A stretch of 64,000 bases of DNA. It comes from Petrosia ficiformis (lineage: Eukaryota > Porifera > Demospongiae > Haplosclerida > Petrosiidae). Position 1 is the first letter of the stretch, and each line of letters starts with the position of its first letter. The stretch spans positions 3,743,741-3,807,740 of the forward strand of contig OX345645.1 of the NCBI GenBank assembly GCA_947044365.1, written 5' to 3'. This document shows, in pieces, positions 1-14,000 of the stretch. A program made the position numbers and the translations under genes. Below the pieces are notes generated by a model. The model saw only the letters and a program-made list of their open reading frames with translations, was not told where the DNA came from and did not search any database.

Positions 1-506
1 AATTATAATGCAAAAATCAGACATTTGGTAAATACTGTATAGTGGGAAATTTGCACGGGTTAAATATTTTACTCTAGAAATTTTTGCGGACCTAATTTTG
101 GCATTACAAATCTGGAATACTGGAGAGAGAGAGAGAACCAAATGGGCTCGGTAAACTAACTCCATCTAGCTTAGACATATGACTAAAGTACTGTAGCAAA
201 TACATCTCTGGCTCACTCGAACTAAATTCACTGTCATGTTGATTCATGTTGTCAGGACAGTACCTTTAATTAATTTTTGGAATATCTAATTTTGGCGAGT
301 TTACCATTACACGCAGTATAGATCCCCGCAAAAAAAAAAAAACAGCTATACAGTAATAATTTTATTAGACATGCAACTAATTTTGGTATCCTGGAAGAGG
401 AACTATTGCTCCAGCTAGATACCAAATTTAGTTAGTTTCTTGTGCAAATTGACTGAGTAACGAGCATTTAAAACTAAGAAAATAATTCACTCCATAATTT
501 CTATAG

Positions 507-3500
507 GTGGAGGATTTGGTTGGATGTCTGGTGCTATAAATAATATACTTGAGTGGAGATGGACGTTCAGATTGTTGGGAATAGCAGGATATGTATTTCT
601 ACCTCTAGCAGGATTAGCAATATGGGAACCAAAACAAATCAGAGAGAGAAGAAAAGAAAGAATCAAAGGAAAGAAAACATATACTATATGGGTATGTGAA
701 TATTGGGATTTGTGTATAGTACGTCCAGTGTACCAATATATACTATATGGGTATGTGAATATTGGGATTGTACTGGTCAGTGTATAGTACATCCAGTGTA
801 CCAATATATACTATATGGGTATGTGAATATTGGGATTTGTGTATAGTACATCCAGTGTACCAATATATACTATATGGGTATGTGAATATTGGGATTTGTG
901 TATAGTACGTCCAGTGTACCAATATATACTATATGGGTATGTGAATATTGGGATTGTACTGGTCAGTGTATAGTACATCCAGTGTACCAATATATACTAT
1001 ATGGTATGTGAATATTGGGATTTGTGTATAGTACATCCAGTGTACCAATATATACTATATGGGTATGTGAATATTGGGATTGTACTGGTCAGTGTATAGT
1101 ACATCCAGTGTACCAATATATACTATATGGGTATGTGAATATTGGGATTGTACTGGTCAGTGTATAGTACATCCAGTGTACCAATATATAATATATGGTA
1201 TGTGAATATTGGGATTTGTGTATAGTACATCCAGTGTACCAATATATACTATATGGTATGTAAATATTGGGATTGTACTGGTCAGTGTATAGTACATCCA
1301 GTGTACCAATATGCACAGAAAACATATACTATACTAGAATGTCCTGTCAGTATATACATGTAGTAAGTAGTGTTGTTTTACTATTACAATACTTTTAGTT
1401 ATAGTTATAGTATATCTACAATTTAGTTATGATTTAGTTAATTAAAAGTCATAATGTCTTATTAAAAGGGATTTTAGTTGTTACTGGATTGTACTGGTTG
1501 GTGTATAGTACATCTCAAGTTTTTCTTTATTGTATATTCATTGTACAAAACACACACACATATAAAACACATATGTACATCCATATACTATATACATGTA
1601 CATTTGTAATGTGTATATATACCATATTAGGTATTATATTGTATAAAACATGACACATCAATGCCATTATTTACTATTCTTCACATGGCTAACAAAACAA
1701 CTTGTGTTTGTCTTGTACTTGTAAAATATAATGGACCTCTAGTACTATATAATGATTATGTACTTCTTCACTTGACTGAACAATATACATGTAGACTCAT
1801 GTGATATACATGTACATGTAGACTTGTGTGATATACGTACATGTAGACTCATGTGATATACATGTAGACTCATTGATATAAATGTAGACTCATGTGACAT
1901 ACATGTAGACTCATGTGATATACATGTACATGTAGACTTGTGTGATATACATGTAGACCCATGTGATATACATGTACATGTAGACATGTGTGATATACGT
2001 ACATGTAGACTCGTGATATACATGTAGACTCATTGATATAAATGTAGACTCATGTGATATACATGTAGACTCATGTGATATACATGTAGACTCATGTGAT
2101 ATACATGTAGACTCATGTGATAAACATGTAGACTCATGTGATATACTTGTAGACTCAGTGATATACATGTAGACTCAGTGATATACATGTAGACTCGTGT
2201 AGACTCAGTGATATACATGTAGACTCATGTAGACTCATGTAGACTCATGTAGACTCATGTGATATACATGTAGACTCATGCATAATGTTAATTACTCATA
2301 AATTTTCTTTTAGTTACTACTTGTAATTTTAAAAAGGTATGTACTTTGGTACAAAGTTCTTATATTTTAATGAAGGGTCAAAATCTATAATGTACCTTTT
2401 GATTGTTATCAGATACATGATATATATACAGTATAAAGGAACAAGATGAGTTGTGTTTCCAAGTATGTTTTTGCTACCAGAAGTCTTCTAAAAGCTGTGA
2501 AATGATAATTGCAAGTTACAAAAATTGTCATAACTTTAAAACTGAAAGGTTTTAAAAATAGTATGTCATTTATTTTGATCCTTGGATGATGAAGTCTGCT
2601 GGTACCATTTTCAAAGTTCCAATGTTCATAGTTTTGCTGAAATCTTCGGAACACACTAACACACTAACACACACCCTGATTACAGTAACCTTCTGCCTAT
2701 GTGGGCGAGGGTTAATAATCACATTTGTTTTCATTGGTGCAATGTACAGTAGTTAAGCACATGTACATGTAGTTAGTAACTAGGGCTGCTGCGTTATAAT
2801 AAAATATCGATATATTGCGATATTTACTCCACGATATATCGTATCGTGAACGTTTTTTTATATCGATAATAATGTTATTAGTGATTATCTATTAATATTA
2901 GAAGTAATAATATACAGTATGTGGATGTGAATATAACACTATACGTAGTTGTCTAATGGCTGCTTTAATCATTTCATTTAACCAACTCGACTATTTTACT
3001 ATAATAATTATTAAGTGAAAGTAATTATCGTGATATATATCATATCGTGATATTGTACTCCATGATATACGATACATGTATTTTCTATATCGTGGCAGCC
3101 CTATTAGTAACCATGGTAACCACTCTTCCTATAAATATGTACATTCGTATATTCTCCCTATTCTCTCTTTAGGAAGTATTCAATTATCTAATCAGATGTC
3201 CACCATACCTTATGCTACTGGTGGCAGGATCAATTCGTAACATACCAGGTTATGCATTAGGAGCATGGCTTCCAACCTACTATGCACGAGCATTTGGACT
3301 ATCCTCTAATCATTATGGAATTAAAGTTGGTTTTGTTGTCATTTTTGGTGGGGGAATTGGCTGTTTTGTTGGTGGACTGCTGTCTGATTGGTGAGTCAAT
3401 CGGAGTTACAAAGTAAACTAGATATAATTACATGTACTCGTGTATATCAGTGCTCACCATAACTGTTGAGCAGGGCGGGAAATAAGCCTACAACATCTGG

Positions 3501-6500
3501 TGAGCAATTCCATCACCAATGCTCACCACAGTACAACTAGCTTGCATTGTCATGTCACAATCTGGTGCTCCTTTAGCTAATTTTGATGCTCAAATGAGCA
3601 CTGGAGCACTGTTATTTCCCACTCTGCTGTTGATATAATGCTATAAATTTGATTGGAATGTGTATATTTTAATGTATTTTTATCAGATGTGGCATTATTG
3701 ATCAGATATTGTCTGGTGACTGTCTGTTGTGATCCCCGTACACAGACAGTCTTTTATTCTATCAAAGTATTATCCGTTGGGTGGGACAGGGAATGAGGGA
3801 AAACTTATCAGGATAATCCTTTTTGTCAAAAGTGTAATAATTATAAATTTATCTTTTCTTTCTTTTGTAAACAGGTTGTCAAGATATAAGACTGGAGCTA
3901 AAGCATATGTCATTGCTTTTAGTCAAGTATGAAAAATTGAAAATTACACTATTTATTCACAATACACACTATAGTGGTAAACCCATAGTATTTTATTACA
4001 TTCATAAATCAAGATAAAGTAGCTGATTATTGGCTGATTACAAATTAAACACCTTGACAACATGCATGTGAAAACATTTTGATTATCATATTAAAATTTG
4101 CCGTGATAATCATATCATCTAAATATTATTATCACGATTACAAAATAATGGATTATTATGCCAGATTTATTATCACTTCTAAATCAGTTTCAACATGCAT
4201 GCTTACTTGACGGTATCAATTTGATTCCACATACATGTAGGTAGCCAATAATTGCAAGTATCGTGATATCTGTATAGACAATAAATGTCGACTCGTGTTT
4301 CATAATTGCCCATCTCTAACAACATTGCAATGTACAATTGTACATTACACATTGCCTTTATATCCTGTTGCTATGTTGTTGCTATGTGTTATATTGTGGA
4401 CATGACATGTAATAGTTTTAAATAATGTGTTGTGATCTTGCCTTTTGTGTAATCACTTTTATTCCATATTTATAGATCTTAGCTGCTCCAAGTATATTAG
4501 GTGTATTAATGGCTCCTTCTCCGTCTATATCATATGGTATTTTATTTATTGCCTATATCACTGCTGAAACATGGCTAGGACCAGCTGCTGCTATTGTACA
4601 GGTAACTATTAGCTAGTAAAACTCTTAGACGTAAAATTATGAGTAGGGGGAGGGGGTGGGGCATTATGAATACAAGTATTATACAATTCAAGTTCTTGCA
4701 TGGTTTAAATAATAAGTAGCATAATTATCATGAATAATTAATTAATTAGCAAAGCTTTTTAATCGTAGGACTATCTTACCTCTCAATGGCACCTGTCACT
4801 GTTCACATTCACAGTGACCTCAAAATTATGATGTGATGACTTTATATGTAATGTAGTGCATAGTTTAATGTCATAAGGTTAATACATGATTATACTGTAA
4901 TCAATAATGCAGTAATGGATAGATGTTTGACATACACAAAAAAAGGAATGGGAGGATAATGGTGCAGGTGTTGATATAAAGTTATGAAAATGTTTTGAGG
5001 CTGAGGTGAATGTGAATGACAGTCAATGACGTTTAGATTTTTATCAGAGAGTACGGTAGTACTCTCTATGTAGGGATGGCACGGAAAAACAATGGCCGCC
5101 TATACATTTCATTTGCAAGTGATGAGCTGAAATCTCTGGTAATATATACATATAAGTTTTAATGCACATATACCTATTCATATCTAGTGTTTTTATGATT
5201 ACCAACACGTTCTAGATGGCCAAAAACTGTCGTTAAGATAGAGAACCGGTGAGTGGCAAAACTGGCAAAATCTTCATCTTAATATTATTATTTTCCAGAC
5301 ATTTTTTTGTTTGTTGAACTATCAAAATGAATCTAGCACTATTCCAGTCGCATGCATAGTAAAATTCTGGTCCGGAAGTATCGAGATGATATCTTCAAAT
5401 ACTATGGAAGAATCAACGTCTACGAAGAATTGATCTCGAATTGGACGCCACGTGGAATTTAATTGCGCATGCGCATTTGTATACTCAGAACATGGAAGCT
5501 GAAAGAGAGAAAGTGCTTGTTGCATTGGAATCATAAGCATAGTAATAAAATGTGTGAGCAAATAATGATAAATATAATTATTAAGCCGTTGTATAGTAAT
5601 ATTATATACTATGATAACATTGGAATGCCATTTGGTTGATATAGTGACTGACACTTCTTCTTGCAGATAGTGCTGTAAGTGAAATAGTCTGTAAGTGAAA
5701 GAGAATGATAATCAATTCATAAATAATTGATATATACAAAAGATTGACCTTCATTGATGAACAAACTTTAATGCATTTATGACTGATTTCATATAATATA
5801 TGCAAAATATTCACACTCAGAAAAAAACAAGGGAAACAAGAATAATAAAAAAAACATTTCCAATAAAAAGATGTAGGAATGTCAAAACCCAAAAAGCATG
5901 CGAACAAGGTTAGGTGGGACCCAAAATTAAACAAACCACTTCCATATAACCCTACATAAGTACTTACACCACTATAACAAAGAGCTGTACTTGTGTAGGG
6001 TTATATGGAAGTGGTTTGTTTAATTCGCATGCTTTTTGGGTTTTGACATTCCTACATCTTTCATTTTTATTGGAAATGTTTTTTTTATTATTCTTGTAAT
6101 TATTTAACTGGAAGTCTCCAAATGATGTTTAGTATATATGAAATTAAAACAAGATATATTGAGAAAAAACATCCCTATGGGATACGTAGAAACTGGAACT
6201 AATAGCTAGCTATTCTGCCTGAAATATATTCCTAAAGTTCTCCAAGGTCCTTTGAAAGGTCAGGAAAGTAGATAATCAAAATAATAACTATAATCAAGGC
6301 CTTGATTCGAGCCCCCACCCCGAGTGCTATATATTTCCTGTACAGCATGAGCAAAACAGTGGTTTATTAACTGTTTTAGAGAGAGAAAGGTGGCTACCAA
6401 GGAGAATTTTACTATGAAATGATTGTTTTACAAATGTGGGTGTAGATAAAAGTATACCTATGACTGCATTGTGGTGTCCAGCATTCAGTAATCATGGCTG

Positions 6501-6783
6501 ACTTTATCAAGCATGAAAGACAACAGCTTATTATAGTTATTATTTTGATTATCTACTTTCCTGACCTTTCAAAGGACATTGGAGAACTTTAGGAATATAT
6601 TTCAGGCAGAATAGCTAGCTATTAGTTCCAGTTTCTACGTAAGCTACTTGGCTTTCTTTCTGCTGGTTTCTAGAGCTCGAGCGCGCATTCTTTTACGCGC
6701 CACACCCATTAATTGACCGAGCCCCCGGGAATGACGCAACTTCCTTAACTACGTATACAACGCATACTCGCGCAAGTGACACA

Positions 6784-6826
<43 letters not shown>

Positions 6827-8621
6827 CGAACCCGTGGGAAAGCAATCATAGGGATGGCCCTACGGGCCATAAAAAATGCATAAAGAATTCATAAGGGCAT
6901 TCATGTAAGAATGATATAAAATACAGTTTAGTAACTTTATATAATACAGTATAAGTCCAAAAAAGTTAATGTTCTAACAGTAAATTCTTGGCCGTTTGGC
7001 TCGTTAGCCACGCCCACATTTAGCAATGATTAATAAGAAACGTTAATTAAATGTTTAAACGCAAATAAACCGTTTTTACGCAACGTTAGTAGAACGGTAT
7101 GATCTGTTTCGTACTACAGTCGTACTACAAAAATGAAACGTTAACTTTTTATTGACTTATACTGTACATCTGGCTTGTGCTAGATCTGTTGAAATTGAAT
7201 GTATATTGATAAGATTGTACATGGATATATTATTATTATTTTGTGTTTGTAGGATGTCTGTATGCCTGCAATGAGAGCACAAGCTTCAGCTGTCTACATT
7301 GGTGTCATTACCATGGTTGCAAGTCTTGGTCCAGTGCTGGTATGAATATTGAACATGTTAATGTTAACTAATAAAGAGTACATGTATGTTTTGAGATTTA
7401 GATATGTTTTGAAGCATGGGCCGAATTGGCTCAACAATGTTTAGTTTGGCACCATTGGGAATACATCTTGAGCCAATTAACAAAGAGTTAATGCTGTTAG
7501 TTAATAATTATAATTATCTATGCCATCTGGCCCAAAGAAAGAATTCTGCAGTGCCAAATAAGAAGCTTTATGGGCCAATGGTGTACCACATGAGTTTATA
7601 TCAAAAAAAACTCTGGTCCACACACAAAACCAAATATTTTTAATTTCCTTATAGGGAGGTTCCTGTACCCTTGTCATCCTAGCTATTATGCACTGTTTTG
7701 ATAATATAGATCAAGTCCAAAGCATGTACTGTAAGAGTAGGAATGGAGAACATACACATACAGATCTGAACACACCCTTTAATTAATAACTAATTAGAAA
7801 CAAGCTTGTTCATAGTTCATGCAATGTCCCATTTTTTATGTGTGAGAGCCCTGCTATATATATACATGTTACCTCTTTAACAAAATATACAAAAATATTA
7901 TGTATAGTAACACATGTACCGGTAGTAGCCTCAATGAACGCAAGCATGATTACTAATACAAGAATAGTTTGATTAGTGAGGTTTGACTGTGGATGTAACT
8001 ATTAATAATTATTTTGATATATGCACATACATAGTTGGAACAACCACATCACCTGCTTCATGCAAACGTTAATGCTATTTGCCACACCCATTATACATAA
8101 TTATAATGTTCTTTGTGTGTTGTTACTTGTGCCTGAATAGTATTAAGGCATGTTTTGTATTTTCTATCATGAAAATCAACTCTTGTAATTATAGTGGTCT
8201 CTTTTTCTCATTGTATATCTGCCTCTGTCCCCCTCTTTACTGTCATTCTCATCTCTCTCTCTCTGTCTCATCTCCATCTCTCTCTGTCTCTTTCTGTCTC
8301 TCTCTCTGCCTCTCTATCTCTGTCCCTCTCTCATCTTCTCTTTAGGTTCCAGCATTTCTCCATCAAGTTCCCTCCTTCTCAAATTGTATTGGTATCCGTT
8401 ATGCACTTTTATGTACAGTTCCTACTCTATATATCTTGTCCTCCATTTTGTTTGGAATTCTCGGCATAGTCATGCAATGTTGGGTTACAAAACAGAAAAT
8501 TAGACATGGAAATTACTACACTTTTACCGATGAAGTTGAAAGAGAAGGAACAGCAAGTAGTCCAAGTGATAGTGATAGTACTGGTATAGGCAGTAAAAGC
8601 AATAAGAGTAGTGAATGGTAG
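507..8621 (+). CDS. Spinster-like MFS transporter, 3' part (5' end outside window)
   Basis: Multi-pass transporter of the major facilitator superfamily; Spinster-type proteins export lipids or lysolipids, but the substrate here is not readable. Exons seen: 507-691, 3173-3390, 3875-3926, 4476-4601, 7253-7339, 8346-8621, all GT-AG and in phase (phase 2 into the first). The first exon opens GGFGWMSGAINN and ends in a basic loop (KQIRERRKERIKGKK). The second holds two hydrophobic helices and the MFS-like end GGLLSDW followed by LSRYK. Later exons give helices with the TAETWLGPAAA and MRAQASAVYIG segments seen in Spinster relatives. The C-terminus is a Ser/Asp-rich tail ending SNKSSEW. The 5' exons, including the start codon, lie before base 1. 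A polyadenylation signal AATAAA follows at 8947. The family call rests on overall pattern; another MFS subfamily is possible. Confidence 0.72.
681..1318. repeat. Minisatellite of alternating 59- and 68-bp units that carries the upstream splice donor
   Basis: About ten units built on tatactatatgggtatgtg, in two length classes that differ by ttg versus tgtactggtcag. The array starts inside the transporter exon and fills the start of its intron. The real splice donor (gt at 692-693) is the first repeat's own gggtatgtg, and most later units carry the same donor-like string. Confidence 0.9.
1785..2283. repeat. Minisatellite, about 21-bp unit
   Basis: Tandem units of the form catgtagactcatgtgatata with deletions and small changes (for example runs of gtagactcat at 2220-2260). 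It lies in the same transporter intron as the 681-1318 array and is non-coding. Confidence 0.9.
2781..3103. mobile_element. hAT-type MITE, 323 bp, with perfect 8-bp target-site duplication
   Basis: Ends are TAGGGCTGCTGCG and CGTGGCAGCCCTA, flanked on both sides by TTAGTAAC (2773-2780 and 3104-3111). An 8-bp duplication with TAGGG ends fits the hAT superfamily. The interior is AT-rich with atatcgata palindromes and no coding capacity, so it is non-autonomous. It sits in a transporter intron. A partial relative starts near 44152 (gctgccacgatatatc). Confidence 0.85.
3471..3626. mobile_element. Small MITE, 156 bp, ends CAGGGCGGGAAATAA / TTATTTCCCACTCTG
   Basis: Terminal inverted repeats of about 15 bp. 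Flanks CTGTTGAG and CTGTTGAT match at 7 of 8 positions, as for an aged hAT-type 8-bp duplication. A longer relative lies at 20683-21108. Non-coding, in a transporter intron. Confidence 0.7.
5837..6098. repeat. Inverted repeat (foldback) with arms of about 110 bp
   Basis: The left arm (about 5837-5962) and right arm (about 5990-6098) are reverse complements over blocks such as ccacttccatataaccctac and catgctttttgggttttgac, with a loop of about 30 bp. The left arm carries a short insertion (acaaggttaggtgggaccca) missing from the right. It is in a transporter intron. Confidence 0.85.
6184..6853. mobile_element. MITE family A: inverted partial copy joined to a full copy
   Basis: A full copy spans about 6457-6853, from cctatgactgcattgtggtg to gggaaagcaatcataggg, like the copies at 20081-20450 and 25771-26155. 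The segment 6184-6298 is the reverse complement of 6531-6640, so part of the element is present twice in opposite orientation. An (AT)n run at 6787-6824 is internal, as in the copy near 26096. Confidence 0.75.
7401..7616. mobile_element. MITE family B copy
   Basis: Starts gatatgttttgaagcatggg and ends in tatcaaaaaaaactc, with the family core ctggcccaaagaaagaattc. Further copies at 22705, 33886, 36024 and 37258 share short ends (gagtttttgata / tatcaaaaactc). Non-coding, in the last transporter intron. Target-site duplication was not resolved. Confidence 0.7.
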
Positions 8622-8946
8622 ATGTAGCTAATGGGGCACATATAATCGCTGTAAATGTATATACATGACCATGTACGTTAGCTGTCTAAGATAAAATTAT
8701 AATTTTATTATTAATTTTATAACTATTACAATTTATTTGTTACACGTTATATAAGAGGTTGGGCTGTTTTATTATCCATACATTATATTATAATGATTTT
8801 ACATTATTAAATTTTCGTTGCAAGTGCACAACCAATACCAATGCAAGTTTTAACATTTGAAATATAATTTACATCGTTGTGTTACAATTCTATTTAGTGC
8901 ACATAATATTTTTTATTTATAAGAAGTAGATAATAATGTTTATTAC

Positions 8947-8952
8947 AATAAA
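8947..8952 (+). terminator. Polyadenylation signal AATAAA, transporter gene
   Basis: Canonical AATAAA about 325 bp after the transporter stop codon, before the repeat-filled intergenic region. Confidence 0.5.
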
Positions 8953-10234
8953 GAATACGAAATTATAAACAGTTTAATAATGATATGCAGGCATGGAAAA
9001 ATGAAAAAGTCAATCTATGGTTATTGCTCACACTGGTATTTTGTCTTTCATTATACAAATAGGGATCAAGTTGTGTTGGAAAACTAACTAGCGCAGATGA
9101 TTTGGTGCTTACGATAGCTAGTGAAAGCATAAAACTAGGTATTTCACCAATGTATTAAGCAAGACTGGTTGACATGGTTACTTCTTAACATTTTCATTGG
9201 ATAGACTACAAATTGGAAGTGTACGTACATTAGAGCACATGAACCTACGTAGCTAATGCACTAATAACTTCATGCTTTTTGTCATTTGTCATTGGGTAGT
9301 CTAAGTCTAATCAGTGTACAATGTGTTATAAAATTAATATTGTGATTTTTTGCTATTGTATATAACTAGTCATGTTTACGATAGTGAAGGCATGAAACTA
9401 GGTCAATATTTCAACAATGTATTCAGCAACATTGGTATTGAAGACTGGTTGTCATAGTTACTTCATGCTTCTTGACATTTGTTGTTGCGTATTCTAAAAA
9501 TGTGAAGTGTGGTATGATGCAATTGTTGTAAATCGCACTATGGTATATAGAGTGATGTTTGGTAGGATTTGGTGCTTACGATAGTGAGGGGATGAATTGG
9601 AACTAGGTATGTCAACAGTGCAACATTGTGGTTAAAGACTGCACTTCATGCTTGTTGTTGGGGGTAGTCTAAGAAATTTAAAGTGAGATAAGATTCAAAT
9701 TATTGTAATTTTCACTATAATTATGTATATGTAGGATTTGGTGCTTACGATAGCGAGGGCATAAAACTAGGTATTTCACTGGTTTATTCGGCAACATTGG
9801 GGCGGGGCTAAAGACTGGTTGTCATAGTCAATTTATGTTTCTTGACATTTGTCGTTGCTTAGTTAACCCTTAGAGTACTGATGTCACATATCTGTGACAT
9901 TTGACCCCTACCTTTGGGAGTGTATTCCTAACATTAAGAAGCACTCAAAGTGTTCGTAATTGGTTTCAGTGATAAGCCCATATATCATCTTAATGATTTA
10001 TTTTGGATCAGTAGTCTTCAAGATATAACAGCTAGCATGTATAGGTTTGAGTGAAAAGATGTAGCCTCAATAACTCAATTTCATTGTGTCATTAAAACTG
10101 TCTTGCTAAAGAAATATTAAATTAACATTAAAACGGTTTATTAAAACTTGCATGTACATTAAGACAAAAACAAATTCTTCCATAAAACAAATTTAATCAT
10201 TATTATTATCATAATTATAGTGTTTCCATGGTGA
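8953..10234. repeat. Intergenic region with diverged tandem repeats
   Basis: Lies between the transporter 3' end and the tail of the zinc-finger gene. From about 9098 to 9870 the block ggatttggtgcttacgatag, then gcat(a/g)aaactaggtatttc and actggttgtcatag, recurs about four times with uneven spacing (starts near 9098, 9370, 9568 and 9733). At 9863-9960 a different interspersed element begins ttaacccttagagtactgat; an inverted relative lies at about 55205-55305. No coding potential seen. Confidence 0.6.
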
Positions 10235-11000
10235 CTATTTCGTATCTCTGTTTATCTTGCCTTTAACTCCAACTCGTTCATTCTTCTTAGAAGCACTTTT
10301 ATTCTCTGATGTTTTGTACTTGTGGACATCTTTTCTGTATTGATATATACATGTAATGTCACATGATCACTGTATCATACATGCACTCCCACATGCACAA
10401 ACATGTGCACACATACATTACTATAGGCTGTACTGACCTGCTCATCTTAGTCCTGTTTCTACATCCTTTTCCACCCTCCCAGAAGAGTGAACCTTTTACA
10501 TATGCCATATCAGAACCACATAAAACACATGGTTTAATTCCTGTGTACGTCTGTGAGAAAAACATATGTACATTTTTATGTGTACTTACATACATACAGG
10601 TACATGTACTATGTAACTACATTATGCAAAATGCATTATGTATATGTATGTACATGTGTATGTATGTATGTATGTATGTATGTATGTATGTATGTATGTA
10701 TGCATGTATGTATGTATGTATACCTGTTCTTTTGAACAATATCCACAAATCATTCTGTTTGCTCTCTCCATGGGATGATCTTCTGTGAGGTCATGACATA
10801 CATCACAAGGATAGGTCTTACCACAGCAAGGAAATCTGATGAATATATAAAGTGTATTATACAACAGAATACCAACAGATAAATAAAGGGAGGAAAGAAA
10901 ATAGTTCATGCGTTGCCAAACAAGTTCGAGAATCACATGCGGAATTAGAAGAAACTAATCAAGAGAGAAGATGGAAGTGGAAGGGAGAAAAGGAGACAGA

Positions 11001-11079
<79 letters not shown>

Positions 11080-14000
11080 GAGGGGGAGGCAAACCTTAGC
11101 CAACGATGACTCTTCTTGTAATGTTCACATGTTCCTAGATCAGGCAATGGGGTTCCCTCTTGAAGTATCTTTTCTCTCATCTTCTTCTTGCCAGTTTTTC
11201 TATCACTCATATCAACCATAGCAGCTGGACAAAAGAAAAAATTCTCAATTTGATACATAAATGTGAAGTACATATATACTACATGTGTATTTATGGGTGT
11301 GGAAATAGTGAGCTAACTGCTAGATATTCTAGAATCACTCAGTGTGAGGTGTGGTTCGGTCCTGTTCCTCATTGAATATATCATTTAGTTTCATATTAAT
11401 GTATTAAAAAATAATTATATTTAAGTTAAGTTATTGAGAATGGATGCAGCTCTTCTGACTTACCATTTTGCACTCCAGGTTGATGTACAAAAAACTTGCA
11501 CTGTTCCACACCTATCAAGAGACGAGCATTACATCCTCGACACCACGTAGTTGACGGCTGTCCAAAACTTAGCCCCTTCAATAAGTTTTCTCTTCCACAA
11601 TCTAAACATGTTACAACACTTTCACATGATGACAACACTACATCTATTGGTTTGCAGCTGTAGAAAGGAAAATAAATTAATAATAATGATAAATTTAGCT
11701 AATCAAGGATAATTAAATTACTGAAATATGTCCTGCTTATAATATAAGTGTTAGGATTGCAATGAGTCAAAGATGAGTAGTCATATATATAGCTGTGTAG
11801 TCGAATACATTTATGAAAGTAAGATTATTCAAATGGCTAAAGCTGTTTCTCTACAAGTAGGTATACATAACACTACAAGACTCCTGACATACATGTAGGG
11901 TTGGCCATTTACCTGATATTATTGTTGCATTAAGTAAATAATTATTACTTATTACATACAATTATGTATTCATAATGTGAGGTATATAATAGTTATACTT
12001 CAAATAGTACAAATAGAACACAAACTGAATTGTAGAGTTAGTTGCTGTTGTTTCTCCTATCCTCGATAATGCTAATTTATGTATTATATGCATGTTATAT
12101 TAGTAAAATGCTTTGCTTGCGATATTGGAACATTCTAAATAAGGTGGCAATACAATTAATTATGACATAAATAATTATGATATGGTGATATTACAACCCT
12201 ACTCCGACATTTCTATTGAATGAATTGTAAAGTGTATATAAACACTAGTCATCATTCTAATTTGGTTTTTCATTGCTCTAAAACAGCTCATTCCCTACCA
12301 CTTACCCAAGCAAGTCCATGAAGGCAAGAGAAGTGTTGGCAGCATGGAGTATGTCCGGATGAATATTGATAGAGAAAGAGGAATGACAGTGTGAACACAT
12401 TTGAGAGATAATACTGTAGGAAGAATAGAAAAGGGCATGGCTTACATAATATAACACACACACACATATATATATACTGTTACTGTTATGGACATACATA
12501 CGTACATGTACATACATACAAACACACATATACATACATGTACTTTCATATTAGCAATTAATATAGATGTAGATTATATACACTGTCACAAGCATACATA
12601 AATACATACATGTACATATTATATACATGTATAAATGTACATAGTGTACACAGATAGTTACATAAGAACATACATGTACAATATACATACATACATACAA
12701 TGTACATACATACATACATACAATGTAAATACATACACACATGTACATGTACATACATACAATGTACATGTAGGTACATACTGTACATGTGCATTGTACT
12801 GTTATATCTTGTTAAAAGGAATTTACCTTTCTGGTTTACACACAACATCTTGTATATTCCTACATCTTGTACATTGCATTGCCATCTTCATCGACCAAAA
12901 ATGGAGTGTAGCTACACTTTTACTTAACTGTAGATCCATCATTCGTACCTCAGTACCTCGTTTTACTGGCCTAAGATATGTCAAGCCTCCAGTTTCATCT
13001 TCTGAGCCCTCATCATCATCTTCTTCATTTGAACCAGAATATTCAGAGCTTTCATCTGTTTCATAATTATCAGGATCTATATCAGGTTTATCAGGTTTTT
13101 CGTCTTCTAAGTTCTATATTAATAAAAAGAATCTCTGTTATTATGAACACAATAACAACTTCATAACCAACAGGTTTTAGAAAAGCCTATTGTTATTTAG
13201 CTTCTTGTATAATTTCAAATAACTCTTTCAAGCTCCCAACTCTCTTAGTATTCCAAAAAATTTGCAAATACACAGACACACAAAATTACTACTATACCCT
13301 TCCACTTGCACTTCATGGCAGGGATAATAACAAGAAAATATTCCTACAATTATTGAGAAATTCTAATGCCTTAATACTTCTGAAAGTTGGACTTAAAATT
13401 ACAACTCTCTCTCTCTCTCACCTTTCCAACAATCTGTGCAATATTATTATCCAGCCAGTTCAGTACTGATCTGAATATAGGAGATTCCATTGTTAGTTTA
13501 TCTGAGCTCATTAATTTGATTTCTTTATGAAGTTCAGTATTGATAGCTTCTAGACATGACTTTGACAGTTTTCCATCATCAACTAGTTTGATACTGAAAA
13601 GCTGACAACAAATAAAAATATGACATGTATCTGATTACAACAAACAAACAAACATACATACATACATACATACATACATACATACTAGGGCTGGGAAAAA
13701 GGTTCGAATATTCGAACCTTCGTTCGTTTACAGTGCATTCGAAGCTAAATTTCTCCCTTCGAAGCTTCGCTGTCACGCCCACTTCAATGTTTGCACATTC
13801 ACACTTTTGCAACTTAAACGTGTGGTTAAAATTGTGGGTGTGTCCAAGAAAAGTTGAGGCTGAGTTGTTGGCTGTTTCTGCCTAAATTTTCATTCAAGCA
13901 ATGCTAAATCCAAGTAGAAATAGTGACAGGAACAAGACTAGTACTTATTATGAAGCAATAATCCAGTTTTGGAGGCATTATATTGCCAAACAAGGTAAGA

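Noticed and set aside
2337..2716. Interspersed repeat with tgtcataacttta and a ccttctgccta...gcgagggt end (relatives near 13180-13334, 18440-19102 and 35030-35393)
   Set aside because: Clearly repeated, but the borders, class and duplication could not be fixed by eye, so it is not listed as a defined element.
5322..5934. Two overlapping minus-strand frames in a transporter intron
   Set aside because: No recognisable domain and no splice context; part lies in the foldback repeat arm.
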